64,000 bases of DNA from JANQNX01 sp965601665 (lineage in GTDB: Bacteria; Pseudomonadota; Gammaproteobacteria; Eutrophobiales; Eutrophobiaceae). Positions 1-8,779 of the stretch are shown here, piece by piece (the first letter of the stretch is position 1; every line of letters starts with the position of its first letter). The notes under the pieces are model-generated. The model had not been told where the DNA came from. It did not search any database and worked only from the letters and a program-made list of their open reading frames with translations. The position numbers and the translations under genes were made by a program. The stretch lies in contig OZ271833.1 of assembly GCA_965601665.1 (NCBI GenBank), forward strand, positions 496,001-560,000, written 5' to 3'.

Positions 1-1
1 T

Positions 2-1222
2 GCAACCCTGTTGATATATGCACATTTCCTCGCGGGTTGTGTCGCTACTAATACGGGATCGGTCAAGCCCGGCCCCGGCCCTTCTGCTTCAAATGAAAGC
101 AGACCGCAATACGGTAAGGATGTTATCCCCGTCACCCAGGCTGGGCCAAAACTGGACGTTGTTATTCCGGTTTTTGATCCCGGTCTGAGTGAAAGGGCAG
201 AAAACTATCAGGAAGAAGGCGTATGGCCTGAATTACGTCGCGCTGAGGCCAACCGCTTTGCTTATAAAATGAAACAGGCGCTGGATGAAACCGGCGCCTT
301 TGGAGCAGTCCGTGTCAGCCCTGACAGCGAAACGACAGGGGATCTTTATGTGCTGGGAACTATCGAAGAGTCTGACGGAGAAGATGTCAGGATTAAACTG
401 AACGTAACCGATATAAGTGGGAAAAAATGGTTTGAACGTAAATTTAGTCATTCAGTAAACGAAGGCTTTTACAAGAATTACCGCAGGCAGGGTGAGGATC
501 CGTATGACCCACTTTTTGAAGACGCTGCAAGGAAAATTGTTGAAGAATTAAATGACGAAGAACCTGCCTACTTACAGGAACTGACCCGGATAGCCCAGTT
601 GCGTTTTGGCGCCAGTTTTAATGCTGAAACATTCAATCAGTATATGGATAGCAGTGGCCGTTATTACAAAGTGGTTGCTTTACCCAGCGACAATGATCCC
701 ATGCTGCAACGGGTCGATGCAATCAGGGTGCGCGAACAGTTATTCGTGGATAACCTGCAAACAAACTATGCGACTTTCAATACACAAATGGAAGACAGTT
801 ATCTGAAGTGGCAGGAAGCGAGCTTTACTGAAAAACAATTACGACAGGAAGCGCAAACCAAGGGCTTTCTCAAAGCCCTTGGCGGTGTCTTACTGATTGG
901 CCTGGCTGTCGCGGCAGCAAATAATTCTTCAGGCGGCAGCATCGCTTCCGATACGGCGTCGACAGCAGCGACCGTGGCAGGTGGTGTAGCCGGTGCCTGG
1001 ATGTTATCCAGCAGTTTCCAGTCATTTGAAGAAGCAAGTTTCCACAAGGACTCCATTGATGAACTGGGCGAGTCAGTCAATATGGAAATGGCGCCACAGG
1101 TCGTCTCATTTGAAGAGGAAACAGTTGAATTGACCGGTAATGTGAAAGAGCAGTATCAGCAATGGCGCGAGTTCTTACAGCGTATGTTTGAACAGGAAGC
1201 TACACCTGCCAAAGAGCTCTAA
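2..1222 (+). CDS. Predicted outer-membrane lipoprotein, 5' end cut off by the window
   Basis: The frame is open from the window edge. A TTG at position 11 would leave only nine residues before the cysteine, too short for a signal peptide, so the true start probably lies upstream. An L-A-G-C lipobox near the N-terminus predicts a lipoprotein. The first ~200 residues are soluble and recall CsgG-like periplasmic folds, but I cannot assign a family. A hydrophobic, Gly/Ala-rich segment (about residues 285-335) could be membrane-inserting. It is the first visible gene of an operon running to 8757, and the next start lies 13 bp after its stop. Function is unknown; position suggests an outer-membrane component of the same apparatus. 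Confidence 0.75.
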   Translation, partial: ATLLIYAHFLAGCVATNTGSVKPGPGPSASNESRPQYGKDVIPVTQAGPKLDVVIPVFDPGLSERAENYQEEGVWPELRRAEANRFAYKMKQALDETGAFGAVRVSPDSETTGDLYVLGTIEESDGEDVRIKLNVTDISGKKWFERKFSHSVNEGFYKNYRRQGEDPYDPLFEDAARKIVEELNDEEPAYLQELTRIAQLRFGASFNAETFNQYMDSSGRYYKVVALPSDNDPMLQRVDAIRVREQLFVDNLQTNYATFNTQMEDSYLKWQEASFTEKQLRQEAQTKGFLKALGGVLLIGLAVAAANNSSGGSIASDTASTAATVAGGVAGAWMLSSSFQSFEEASFHKDSIDELGESVNMEMAPQVVSFEEETVELTGNVKEQYQQWREFLQRMFEQEATPAKEL

Positions 1223-1235
1223 TCATTTTTCGCTG

Positions 1236-2687
1236 ATGCTTGAAGAAAAAATACACGCCGCACGCAAGGTACGTCGTCAACAAATTCTGAAACTGGGAGC
1301 CAGCGTTGCTGGTCTGCTGGCTTTATGTGCAGTAGTACTGGTATTTTCTACATCCTGTTGCGATTTTCAAAAAAAGGACGTTGCAGAGCTTGAACAAGCG
1401 CTGATTCAGCAGCAGCCTGTCACGCCGGATACTAATCAGGAACCCACTGTCGATGACGGGTTGGCCAGACAACAATATCTTGATACGTTGAACGATTTTC
1501 AGACCAGGCTTGAGCCACAACTGGCCAACATTGATTTTAGCCGTTGGCGTCCGCAGCAAATGAGCAAACTCAGTCTCTTGAAAGACAACGCGTTGGACAA
1601 GTTTACCGCGGCTTCATATACCGCTGCGTTAGCGCAAATAGAACAAGCCAGGGACATGGCAGAAAATTTAATACAGGCAGCAAGCGACGAATTTCAGCAG
1701 GCAATGACAGATGCCATGCTCGCTTTTCAGGAAGACGATTACGATGGCGCCAGGTTTAACATCGACAAGGCGTTGCTACTTGATCAGAATTCGGCTGATG
1801 CAAAAGAACTGGCGGTAAGAGTTGACAGGCTGGGCGAGATAATTCCCCTGTTAGATGCGGCTACGGTAGCGCGCGTAGAAAATAATCAGGAAAAGGAACT
1901 CGATATTATTGAACAAATCCTTTCTCTTGATCCGGAACGTCAACAGGAACAGATCAGGAAGCAAGCGTTACTTGAACAGCTCAGTTTGCAGAGATACCAG
2001 CAACATATTGCAAATGCCTATAGCGCTGTCAATAACAAGGACATTACTAGTGCAAGAAAGCATCTGGAAAACGCCAGGAAAATTTACCCGGCTCGCAGCG
2101 AAATCAAGGATGTCAGCAGCGTCCTGCAACAGCTGCAACAACAACTACGATTTGAACGTTATTATAGTCATGCCAAAGATGCTATAGCCGAAGATGACTG
2201 GCTTGAGGCCAAAGCGGCGCTATCTCTTGCATTAAAAGAAAAACCAAACAACCGGGAACTGCAGGACCTGATCAGGCAAACCAACAAAGTCTTATCTCTG
2301 CAATCCGCGATAGAAAAATATATCAATAGTCCCTATCGGTTAGCTGACAGTAATGTGAATGGCAGTGCCAGAAGCACACTGCAACAGGCTCGCCCTTATC
2401 GTGATGCCAGTCTGAAGCTGGATACTGGTGCCAATCAATTACAGGCGTTGCTCGAAAATATGAACAGGGATATCGAAGTGGTCGTGAAATCTGATAATAA
2501 AACCAATGTACTGGTAAGAGGCGTGGGTATAGTTGGTTTAACAGAATCAAAATCAATACAGCTAAAGCCGGGGCAGTATAAGTTCGAGGGCAAACGAGAA
2601 GGTTACAAGTCAAAGTTAATTGATGTGCTTGTTCCGTATGACAAGAACCGCATGCAGCTAACTATTATTTGTGATGAGCCCATTTGA
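1236..2687 (+). CDS. Single-pass membrane protein with helical (TPR-like) repeats and a C-terminal PEGA-like domain
   Basis: I chose the ATG at 1236, 13 bp after the preceding stop; a TTG at 1188 would overlap that gene. One transmembrane helix (about residues 20-40) ends in a Cys pair. A long Gln/Glu/Ala-rich helical region with TPR-like spacing follows (about 50-370), and the last ~70 residues form a beta-rich PEGA-like module ('IQLKPGQYKFEGKREGYKS'). The expected topology is a short cytoplasmic N-terminus and a large periplasmic part. The 3' end overlaps the next gene by 14 bp, implying coupled translation. No enzymatic motif is seen; a scaffold role is an inference. Confidence 0.75.
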   Translation: MLEEKIHAARKVRRQQILKLGASVAGLLALCAVVLVFSTSCCDFQKKDVAELEQALIQQQPVTPDTNQEPTVDDGLARQQYLDTLNDFQTRLEPQLANIDFSRWRPQQMSKLSLLKDNALDKFTAASYTAALAQIEQARDMAENLIQAASDEFQQAMTDAMLAFQEDDYDGARFNIDKALLLDQNSADAKELAVRVDRLGEIIPLLDAATVARVENNQEKELDIIEQILSLDPERQQEQIRKQALLEQLSLQRYQQHIANAYSAVNNKDITSARKHLENARKIYPARSEIKDVSSVLQQLQQQLRFERYYSHAKDAIAEDDWLEAKAALSLALKEKPNNRELQDLIRQTNKVLSLQSAIEKYINSPYRLADSNVNGSARSTLQQARPYRDASLKLDTGANQLQALLENMNRDIEVVVKSDNKTNVLVRGVGIVGLTESKSIQLKPGQYKFEGKREGYKSKLIDVLVPYDKNRMQLTIICDEPI

Positions 2688-4680
2688 ACAATATCTGAAA
2701 CAGGCGCAACGACGCCAGCGCCGTATTTATATAGGCGCATTTTTCGGTTTTATCGGCGTCGTTCTTATTACTGTGAGTATTATTGTTGTTACGCGGGCAA
2801 CGCGCATTGAAATATTTCCTCAAGAGGCGAGTGCTATAGCACAGATCAATGTCAGCGACGGCTTGGCGTTTATTGCGGGTAACTCACTTTATGCACTGTC
2901 TGGCAGGCCTGCTGTAGAAGTGGAGGCAGAGGGGTATTTCACCAGGCAACAACAATTGGCGCGTACAGATTTTGGCACAGTTATGAAGATAACGTTGCAA
3001 CCCTTACCAGCAGTGTTGGTTCTACGTTCACCGGTAAATGATAACAGGACCAAGTGGTTGCTTGATGACAAACTGTATATCCAGGCCAATGAATTGGTGA
3101 AAGAACTTGAGCCGGGACCTTACAGTATCACTGTGTTACACCCGCATTATGACGTTAAAGAACTGAAGCTGGAATTAACAAGGAGTCAACGACTTGAAAA
3201 AACAGTTTCGCTGGAACCTGTGAACGGGGAATTGATTATTGACAGTGATCCTGTTGATGCAGTTGTGATGCTTGACAATAGCGAGCTGGGAAAGACGCCA
3301 CTAAGTTTCCCTGTAGCTGGTGGTCAATATGAAATCAGCATCAGAAAGGATAGCTTTGAACCAGTGGTGGAGAGTGTGGAAGTTACCAGGCAGGTATCGC
3401 AGGTAAAAAGGGACTATCGACTGGAAGCTGAAAAAGGAGAAGTTCAGCTTAGCCTGAGTCCTTCAGGCGGGAGACTGCTGCTAAACAAGCTGGAAGTCAA
3501 TCCAATGCCAGCTTACCGCTTATCTGTTAATCAATCACACAGCCTGGTCTATTCAAAACCTGGCTATCTAACCAGGTCGAAATCATTTCGCGTCAATACA
3601 AACAAAGTAACGAAGATAGATTTTAGTCTCGAGAAAGAAACCGGGCAGGTTGAATTTCGTTCCTCGCCAGAGGCGCAGGTGAGTATTAATGGGGTTACTG
3701 CCGGCACTACACCGCTTACCTTGACGCTTGATGCTTTACCGAAGGAAGTGACTTTCCGAAAGCCTGGTTACCGAAGTGTGACGAAAGAGATAGTGCCTGA
3801 TTCACAATCCGTCAAGGTTTTGAATATCAGCCTTGTGCCGGAGCGTATCGCCAGTCTTCAGGAAGCACCATCAACCTATAGACACAAGGCAGGAGGAACC
3901 ATGAGGTTGTACAAGCCACGCGAAACCTTCACGATGGGCGCAGAACGTGGCGAAACAGGACAACGAGCTAATGAATTTGTCAGACAGATATCACTAACGC
4001 GGCCATTTTACGCCGGTGTCAACGAGGTCAACTACGCTGTATACCGCAAGTTTGATAACAGTGTGTCCGGGCAGCTTAATCTGCCAGTTACAGGTATAGA
4101 CTGGGAAACAGCGGTACGGTTTTGTAACTGGCTCAGTTTACAGGAGCAGCTGGAGCCGGTATATCAACTTGATGGAAAGCGATTGATTTCTGTTAAATCT
4201 GATGCTGATGGATATCGATTATTGTCTGAGGCGGAGTGGGAATGGTTGGCGCGCAAGGCAAACAGGAAGCAACGCACGCGTTTTACATGGGGTGATGACA
4301 CCGTTATTCCAAAAAACAGTGTTAATATCGCTGATGAATCAGCGCAGGGTACGGTGAAAAAATTTGTGCCCAGGTATAATGACGGGTATGCCGGTGTCGC
4401 ACCAACGGGAAGTTTTGCACAGGAGCGGTCCGGTTTGTTTGACCAGGGAGGTAATGTCAGTGAATGGGTGCACGATACCTATTCCCTGTTGCCGGCCAGT
4501 AAAATACAGGTAGAAGAAGATCCTTTTGATACTGGCATTAGTGATAGCCATGTCATCAAGGGTAGCAACTGGCGCTCTGGCACACTGACTGAATTACGTG
4601 CTTCCTATCGAGAAGGCGGAGCCGGAACAAGAGATGATGTCGGTTTTCGTATTGGCAGGTATGTATACGGAGAAAATTGA
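2674..4680 (+). CDS. Membrane-anchored multi-PEGA protein with C-terminal SUMF1/FGE-type domain
   Basis: ATG at 2674 (a GTG lies 3 bp earlier). One transmembrane helix (about residues 19-42) is followed by several PEGA-type repeats up to ~400, each with the pattern of a small beta-sandwich ('ELGKTPLSFPVAGGQYEIS', 'GVTAGTTPLTLTL'). The last ~260 residues carry formylglycine-generating-enzyme hallmarks: 'LLSEAEWEWLARKA', 'GLFDQGGNVSEWVHDTY' and a terminal 'VGFRIGRYV'. In the segment where active FGE enzymes carry their cysteine pair (after 'IKGSNWRSG') no Cys is present, so oxidase activity is unlikely. In this family such domains also act as binding modules. It overlaps both neighbours and belongs to the 1-8.8 kb operon. 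Confidence 0.85.
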   Translation: MSPFEQYLKQAQRRQRRIYIGAFFGFIGVVLITVSIIVVTRATRIEIFPQEASAIAQINVSDGLAFIAGNSLYALSGRPAVEVEAEGYFTRQQQLARTDFGTVMKITLQPLPAVLVLRSPVNDNRTKWLLDDKLYIQANELVKELEPGPYSITVLHPHYDVKELKLELTRSQRLEKTVSLEPVNGELIIDSDPVDAVVMLDNSELGKTPLSFPVAGGQYEISIRKDSFEPVVESVEVTRQVSQVKRDYRLEAEKGEVQLSLSPSGGRLLLNKLEVNPMPAYRLSVNQSHSLVYSKPGYLTRSKSFRVNTNKVTKIDFSLEKETGQVEFRSSPEAQVSINGVTAGTTPLTLTLDALPKEVTFRKPGYRSVTKEIVPDSQSVKVLNISLVPERIASLQEAPSTYRHKAGGTMRLYKPRETFTMGAERGETGQRANEFVRQISLTRPFYAGVNEVNYAVYRKFDNSVSGQLNLPVTGIDWETAVRFCNWLSLQEQLEPVYQLDGKRLISVKSDADGYRLLSEAEWEWLARKANRKQRTRFTWGDDTVIPKNSVNIADESAQGTVKKFVPRYNDGYAGVAPTGSFAQERSGLFDQGGNVSEWVHDTYSLLPASKIQVEEDPFDTGISDSHVIKGSNWRSGTLTELRASYREGGAGTRDDVGFRIGRYVYGEN

Positions 4681-4829
4681 TGCAATTATTTATACGCTGG
4701 CGTAGCAGGCTACTTTTGTTACTGATGTTATCGATCATCCTTATTGCAATAACCATGCAACAAAAAGTGCATGCAGGGAAGCCTACGATAAGTCTTAATT
4801 CACCTGCCTCCTTTCCCGTTGATATTTAG
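4680..4829 (+). CDS. 49-residue exported or membrane peptide
   Basis: ATG at 4680 shares a base with the preceding TGA stop, and its own TAG lies 4 bp before the next ATG, so the spacing is that of a translated operon member. The product has a basic start (RWRSR), a strong hydrophobic helix (residues ~10-26) and a plausible signal-peptidase site after 'KVHA', leaving a mature tail of about 18 residues. Alternatively, it could be the remaining N-terminus of a gene truncated by a stop codon. No family is recognised. Confidence 0.5.
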   Translation: MQLFIRWRSRLLLLLMLSIILIAITMQQKVHAGKPTISLNSPASFPVDI

Positions 4830-4833
4830 TCTC

Positions 4834-5610
4834 ATGATTAGAAATATTATTGCCCTTGTCATTTCTGTTGTCGTTGTCCATCTGGTTTATGTTGGTTACA
4901 TTCGGCCGGAATCAAATGAGCTAATCGAGTTAGCACTGGCAGATGGACAAACCGCACCTCGAGATATCGTGGTGATATTAAAAGACATCGAACAGGAAAT
5001 CTGCTTTATCCTTATGTTTTGGGGTGTCTACCTGATAGCAACCAGCTACCGTACAATCCTGAAAACCCGGTTTTTATTCACAGTCGATTTCATACAGATC
5101 ATTCACGAAACAGAAAACGATAAACAACAACAGGATAGTGATCGACTGGATGTCGACAGGATTATCGAAAACCTGGATAGTCAGATACCGACTGATTGCC
5201 AGTCGTCACCCTTGATCCAAACATTGCGATCTTCACTCTGGCGCTATGCAGCGACACGCAATGTCCAGAATCTTTCAGATGCGATTGAAAGTAACCTTCA
5301 GGCCCTGGCGGTTCGCCAGGATTCAGAGAATACAATGATTCGCTATCTTATCTGGGCCATTCCCTCTATTGGCTTCATTGGTACTGTGCGCGGCATAGGT
5401 CAAGCCTTGTCGCAAGCAGACCAGGCATTGGCTGGTGATATTGCCGGCATGACTGATAGCCTTGGTGTCGCATTCAATTCTACGCTGGTGGCCTTGTTAA
5501 TCAGCATCTTCCTAATGTTCCTGTTCCATCAATTACAGCGCCTGCAAGACTCCCAGATCCTGGATACGCAGGCGTATTGTGAAAAGTATCTAATCAATCG
5601 TATTCGTTAG
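4834..5610 (+). CDS. MotA/TolQ/ExbB-type proton channel family protein
   Basis: ATG at 4834, directly after the small peptide; a TTG 15 bp upstream is less likely. Four predicted membrane segments: residues ~2-22, ~53-70, ~168-190 and ~205-232. The third starts the hallmark 'IGFIGTVRGIGQAL', matching the conserved Gly/Thr face of TolQ, ExbB and MotA, and the fourth follows 'GVAFNSTLVALLIS'. A cytoplasmic loop of about 100 residues lies between helices 2 and 3. These proteins form inner-membrane pentamers that couple ion flow to a partner of the TolR/ExbD/MotB type; here the likely partners are the two VWA proteins downstream. No flagellar, tol or ton genes adjoin it. Confidence 0.85.
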   Translation: MIRNIIALVISVVVVHLVYVGYIRPESNELIELALADGQTAPRDIVVILKDIEQEICFILMFWGVYLIATSYRTILKTRFLFTVDFIQIIHETENDKQQQDSDRLDVDRIIENLDSQIPTDCQSSPLIQTLRSSLWRYAATRNVQNLSDAIESNLQALAVRQDSENTMIRYLIWAIPSIGFIGTVRGIGQALSQADQALAGDIAGMTDSLGVAFNSTLVALLISIFLMFLFHQLQRLQDSQILDTQAYCEKYLINRIR

Positions 5611-5619
5611 GGGATACAC

Positions 5620-6681
5620 GTGCTGGCGCGTCGAAAATCGGAAGGCTTTAACCTGGCTTTTCTTGACATTATGTCCTGTGGATTAGGCGCCGTCGTGCTG
5701 GTATTCATGCTGGTTAAACACAACGTTGATGACTCTTCTGTTGAAATTGAGAACCTGAAAAATGATATAGCCCGTCTGGAAACCACTGAGCAACAAGCCA
5801 TGCAATCATTAAATGAAGCGCAGCAGAAAGTGGTGGCTGCATTGGCAAGCAAACAAGACAAACAACAGCAGCTGGATACGATCAGAGATATTCTTTCACA
5901 ACAGCAGGACACTGTGGAAGCGACCGCAACACAGGTTGAAGAACTGAAGGCCAGTATTAAGGGTATAAAGGTTGAAAAGAAAGCAGACCTCGTTGAAACC
6001 CCGGTTGTAAATGAAGAACAATATCTGCTTGGTTTAAAAGTGGAAGGAAGCAGGATAGCTATCCTGCTTGATGCAAGCGCGTCAATGACAAACGAGAAAC
6101 TAATCGACATCATAAAGACAAAAAGCGGTAACGTGAATGATAAAAAACAGGCCGCTAAATGGATAAGAACAAAAAATGTCGTGCAGTGGTTGCTGGCGCG
6201 CGTGCCAGAAGAAAGCGAGATAATGGTGTTTGCCTTTAATGAACGGGCGATAGCCCTCGGGCAGCCTGGCTGGCAACAAGCAGCAAAGCCCGGTGTGATA
6301 ACGTCAATTATCGATAATATGAACGACCTTGTTCCGGAAGGCGCAACAAACCTGCAATCGGGTTTGCAGGCAGTAAATGATAAAAAACCAACTAATGTCT
6401 ATATCGTAACTGATGGCTTGCCGACAAAAGGTGAATCTCGCTATAAGAGCCTGAACCCTTTTGCCAGTTGTGGTTCGCTAACAGGCACATCGAAAACGAT
6501 TTCCGGAGAATGCAGGGTAAAACTATTCAGGCAAACATTACGAGACAGTAACGTGTTCGGTGCTGTAATTAATACAATTTTATTGCCTATTGAAGGTGAC
6601 CCGGATGCTGTTAACGAATACTGGAACTGGACTGCCGCCACGGGTGGACTGTTAATCAGCCCAGCGAGCAACTGGCCGTGA
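5620..6681 (+). CDS. ExbD/TolR-like membrane anchor fused to a von Willebrand factor A domain (paralogue 1)
   Basis: GTG start at 5620, preceded by an AGGGGA ribosome-binding site. The N-terminus carries one membrane helix with an acidic residue at its mouth, 'LAFLDIMSCGLGAVVLVF', comparable to the Asp-bearing helix of ExbD/TolR/MotB. A coiled coil of ~90 residues follows (Gln/Glu/Lys-rich), then a VWA domain from ~145 with the MIDAS motif 'DASAS' and a later 'VTDG' strand. The C-terminus has a few cysteines. Likely orientation: VWA domain in the periplasm. The stop overlaps the start of a paralogue that shares the membrane motif. Role inferred: moving stator partner of the upstream channel protein. 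Confidence 0.85.
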   Translation: MLARRKSEGFNLAFLDIMSCGLGAVVLVFMLVKHNVDDSSVEIENLKNDIARLETTEQQAMQSLNEAQQKVVAALASKQDKQQQLDTIRDILSQQQDTVEATATQVEELKASIKGIKVEKKADLVETPVVNEEQYLLGLKVEGSRIAILLDASASMTNEKLIDIIKTKSGNVNDKKQAAKWIRTKNVVQWLLARVPEESEIMVFAFNERAIALGQPGWQQAAKPGVITSIIDNMNDLVPEGATNLQSGLQAVNDKKPTNVYIVTDGLPTKGESRYKSLNPFASCGSLTGTSKTISGECRVKLFRQTLRDSNVFGAVINTILLPIEGDPDAVNEYWNWTAATGGLLISPASNWP

Positions 6682-7625
6682 AACGTAAGCAGAGAGAACT
6701 GAATATCTTCAATCTTTCTTTTCTGGATATTATTTCCTGTGGTTTTGGCGCAGTAGTTATGCTGGTATTAATCTCCAAAACAGGAGATGACATTGCCGTT
6801 GCCGGTAAGGAACAAATCACTGATTTACTCGGCATTTTGCTTAGACTCGAAAATAGCATCGCCAATATTCAACAAAGTATAAACAATCAAAAGACAGAAG
6901 CAGAAAAACTGGACTCCCGTAACGCAAGCCTTGCCCAGATAGCACAGGGTCTTGAGGACGAGATCAGGAAACAGCAGCGCGCACAGGAAGAGATGAAATC
7001 CAGCCTTGAAGGTCTTTCATTGGTTGAATCAACATTAAAACAGGCTTCTACACCAACAAGAAAAACAACATCGACTGAACGCGACGAAGAGGTGGGAGGT
7101 ATTCCAGTAGACAGTGATTACGTGGTTTTTATTGTCGACACGTCTGGTAGCATGCAGCAGATCTGGCCAAAGGTATCTGCTCAGGTAATCAATGTATTAA
7201 ATATTCATCCGCAGGTAAAAGGTTTTCAAATTTTAAACGACATGGGAAAATCGATTATATCTGGTTATGAAGGAAAATGGATTCCTGACACCGAAGGTAG
7301 ACGAAATAGTGTCATTAAACGGTTTTCATCATGGACTGATTATTCCAACAGTAGTCCCGTCGAAGGAATTGAAACAGCCTTGAGGCGTTATGCAAAGCCC
7401 AATATATCAACATCAATTTATGTTTTTGGCGATGACTATACTGGCGCGTCTTATGATTCGATCATTGAAACAATCAGCAAGAGTAATCAATCTAAAATAT
7501 CGGGTAAAAAACTGGCACGTATTCACGGCGTTGGATTTCGTTCAAGGGGCACTACTAACCGATTTGGTATTTTGATGAGAGAATTAACAAGGCGTAATAA
7601 CGGTACGTACCTGGCATTGCCTTGA
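6678..7625 (+). CDS. ExbD/TolR-like membrane anchor fused to a von Willebrand factor A domain (paralogue 2)
   Basis: GTG start at 6678 inside the GTGA overlap with the preceding gene. It has the same architecture as its neighbour: membrane helix 'LSFLDIISCGFGAVVMLVL' at residues ~13-32, a coiled coil (~40-120), a low-complexity Thr/Arg linker, and a VWA domain with an intact MIDAS 'DTSGSM' near residue 155. The two proteins share the unusual F-L-D-I-x-S-C-G-x-G-A-V-V helix but diverge elsewhere, indicating an old duplication kept in tandem. ExbD works as a dimer inside an ExbB pentamer, so a heterodimer of these two paralogues is a reasonable inference. Confidence 0.85.
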   Translation: MKRKQRELNIFNLSFLDIISCGFGAVVMLVLISKTGDDIAVAGKEQITDLLGILLRLENSIANIQQSINNQKTEAEKLDSRNASLAQIAQGLEDEIRKQQRAQEEMKSSLEGLSLVESTLKQASTPTRKTTSTERDEEVGGIPVDSDYVVFIVDTSGSMQQIWPKVSAQVINVLNIHPQVKGFQILNDMGKSIISGYEGKWIPDTEGRRNSVIKRFSSWTDYSNSSPVEGIETALRRYAKPNISTSIYVFGDDYTGASYDSIIETISKSNQSKISGKKLARIHGVGFRSRGTTNRFGILMRELTRRNNGTYLALP

Positions 7626-7629
7626 GGAA

Positions 7630-8757
7630 ATGATGATACGCATTATTGTTCTGGCACTGATTGTAGCCCTGCTTGTATACATGTTTCGTCACCATGAGAA
7701 AGTGAAGGAAAATCTGTTATGGATAGTGGGTACATATGTAGTTGCTGTGTTGTTAATTGCGATGTTTGCCATAAAAAACATAATGGATGACAGCGAGCCT
7801 GTTTCTTCACGTGTGATGAACGAAAAGGATACTGTTGTTAGTACTGAACCGGTTATTAATGATGCTCCTGTCAGAAAAATAGATAGTACCGAACCTGTCA
7901 AATATACCAGTGGGGCAAGTTCTCTCGATGATTTTCTGTCTTCGACCTGTGTCGCAGTCGATGAGAGCGTTACAAAACCGGTAAAAATAAGTATAGAAAC
8001 AATTGGCTATGCTGATATTAACGTTAGCATGGAAAAACTAGGTGAGTCTGTCTGGTACTTATATCGCATCCAGCAAATGCTACTGGATACAGACAATATG
8101 CCGGGGCTGGAATTAAATCTACGAATTTATCGTGAACTGGTTGCGTATGATCGATATCGGCAACAAAAACTATTGGCATTGCCTCACGATCAAACCGGAT
8201 TTGTATTAGAAGATGAAAATATTGCCGTATCATTGATGCAGCAAGATAGTGATATGACGCTGAAAGCAGCATTGCACCAGGCCTACCATGTGTTATCACA
8301 TGCGCTGTATGGCAACACCTTTCCATGGTTCCCGGAAGGTATGGCTTACTATTTCGAGAACCTGGAGGTCACTGATGAAATGCTCAGTTTGCCCGAAAAT
8401 AAGGAATGGGTGCCGTTAATGACGGGAAGTTACAGTAAATTTAATGTCAACAGTATTGCACTAAGGGAATTGCTAACTCTATCACCTCGAATTTTTTATG
8501 ATTCCAGAAAGGAACTTAACCTTGCCGCCGCTCATTCCTTTGTCAATTTTCTTCTAAATCATGATCCTGCAGGTTTTGTATTGATGCGTCGCTATATGCG
8601 ACTGCTATCTCGTACCACGTGTAATAGACCCGAACCCGCGGCCGAATTTTTTGATCGTTACTACCCAGGGGGGCTTGAGGCGTTGGAGCAACAATGGCGT
8701 ATGAAATCAGTGCCTGACAACCTGGTGATCAGGTATTTTTTTAAAGACAACAATTAA
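7630..8757 (+). CDS. Membrane-anchored peptidase-like protein with altered HExxH motif
   Basis: Start ATG at 7630 (a second ATG follows) with GAGGA just upstream. Two hydrophobic segments near the N-terminus (residues ~3-18 and ~30-50), then a variable linker and a soluble domain. The core 'HQAYHVLSHALYG' (H216, Q217, H220) followed by 'FPEGMAYYFE' matches the layout of gluzincin-like families (HExxH, then a W/L-x-E-G-x-A-x-Y-F-E helix), but the catalytic Glu is Gln. It therefore probably binds metal or substrate without cleaving, unless it works unconventionally. Last gene of the operon; the shared hairpin at 8780-8812 follows. Confidence 0.7.
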   Translation: MMIRIIVLALIVALLVYMFRHHEKVKENLLWIVGTYVVAVLLIAMFAIKNIMDDSEPVSSRVMNEKDTVVSTEPVINDAPVRKIDSTEPVKYTSGASSLDDFLSSTCVAVDESVTKPVKISIETIGYADINVSMEKLGESVWYLYRIQQMLLDTDNMPGLELNLRIYRELVAYDRYRQQKLLALPHDQTGFVLEDENIAVSLMQQDSDMTLKAALHQAYHVLSHALYGNTFPWFPEGMAYYFENLEVTDEMLSLPENKEWVPLMTGSYSKFNVNSIALRELLTLSPRIFYDSRKELNLAAAHSFVNFLLNHDPAGFVLMRRYMRLLSRTTCNRPEPAAEFFDRYYPGGLEALEQQWRMKSVPDNLVIRYFFKDNN

Positions 8758-8779
8758 GCAGGGAAGTGAAGTTTACTAG

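Noticed and set aside
2674..4680. Sulfatase-activating formylglycine-generating enzyme
   Set aside because: The catalytic cysteines are not seen and no sulfatase is in the window; only the fold is supported.
2..8757. Zorya-like anti-phage system because of the MotA-type gene
   Set aside because: No ZorB-type OmpA/peptidoglycan-binding partner and no ZorC/ZorD/ZorE-like helicase or nuclease genes. The partner proteins are VWA and PEGA types, so the name does not apply.
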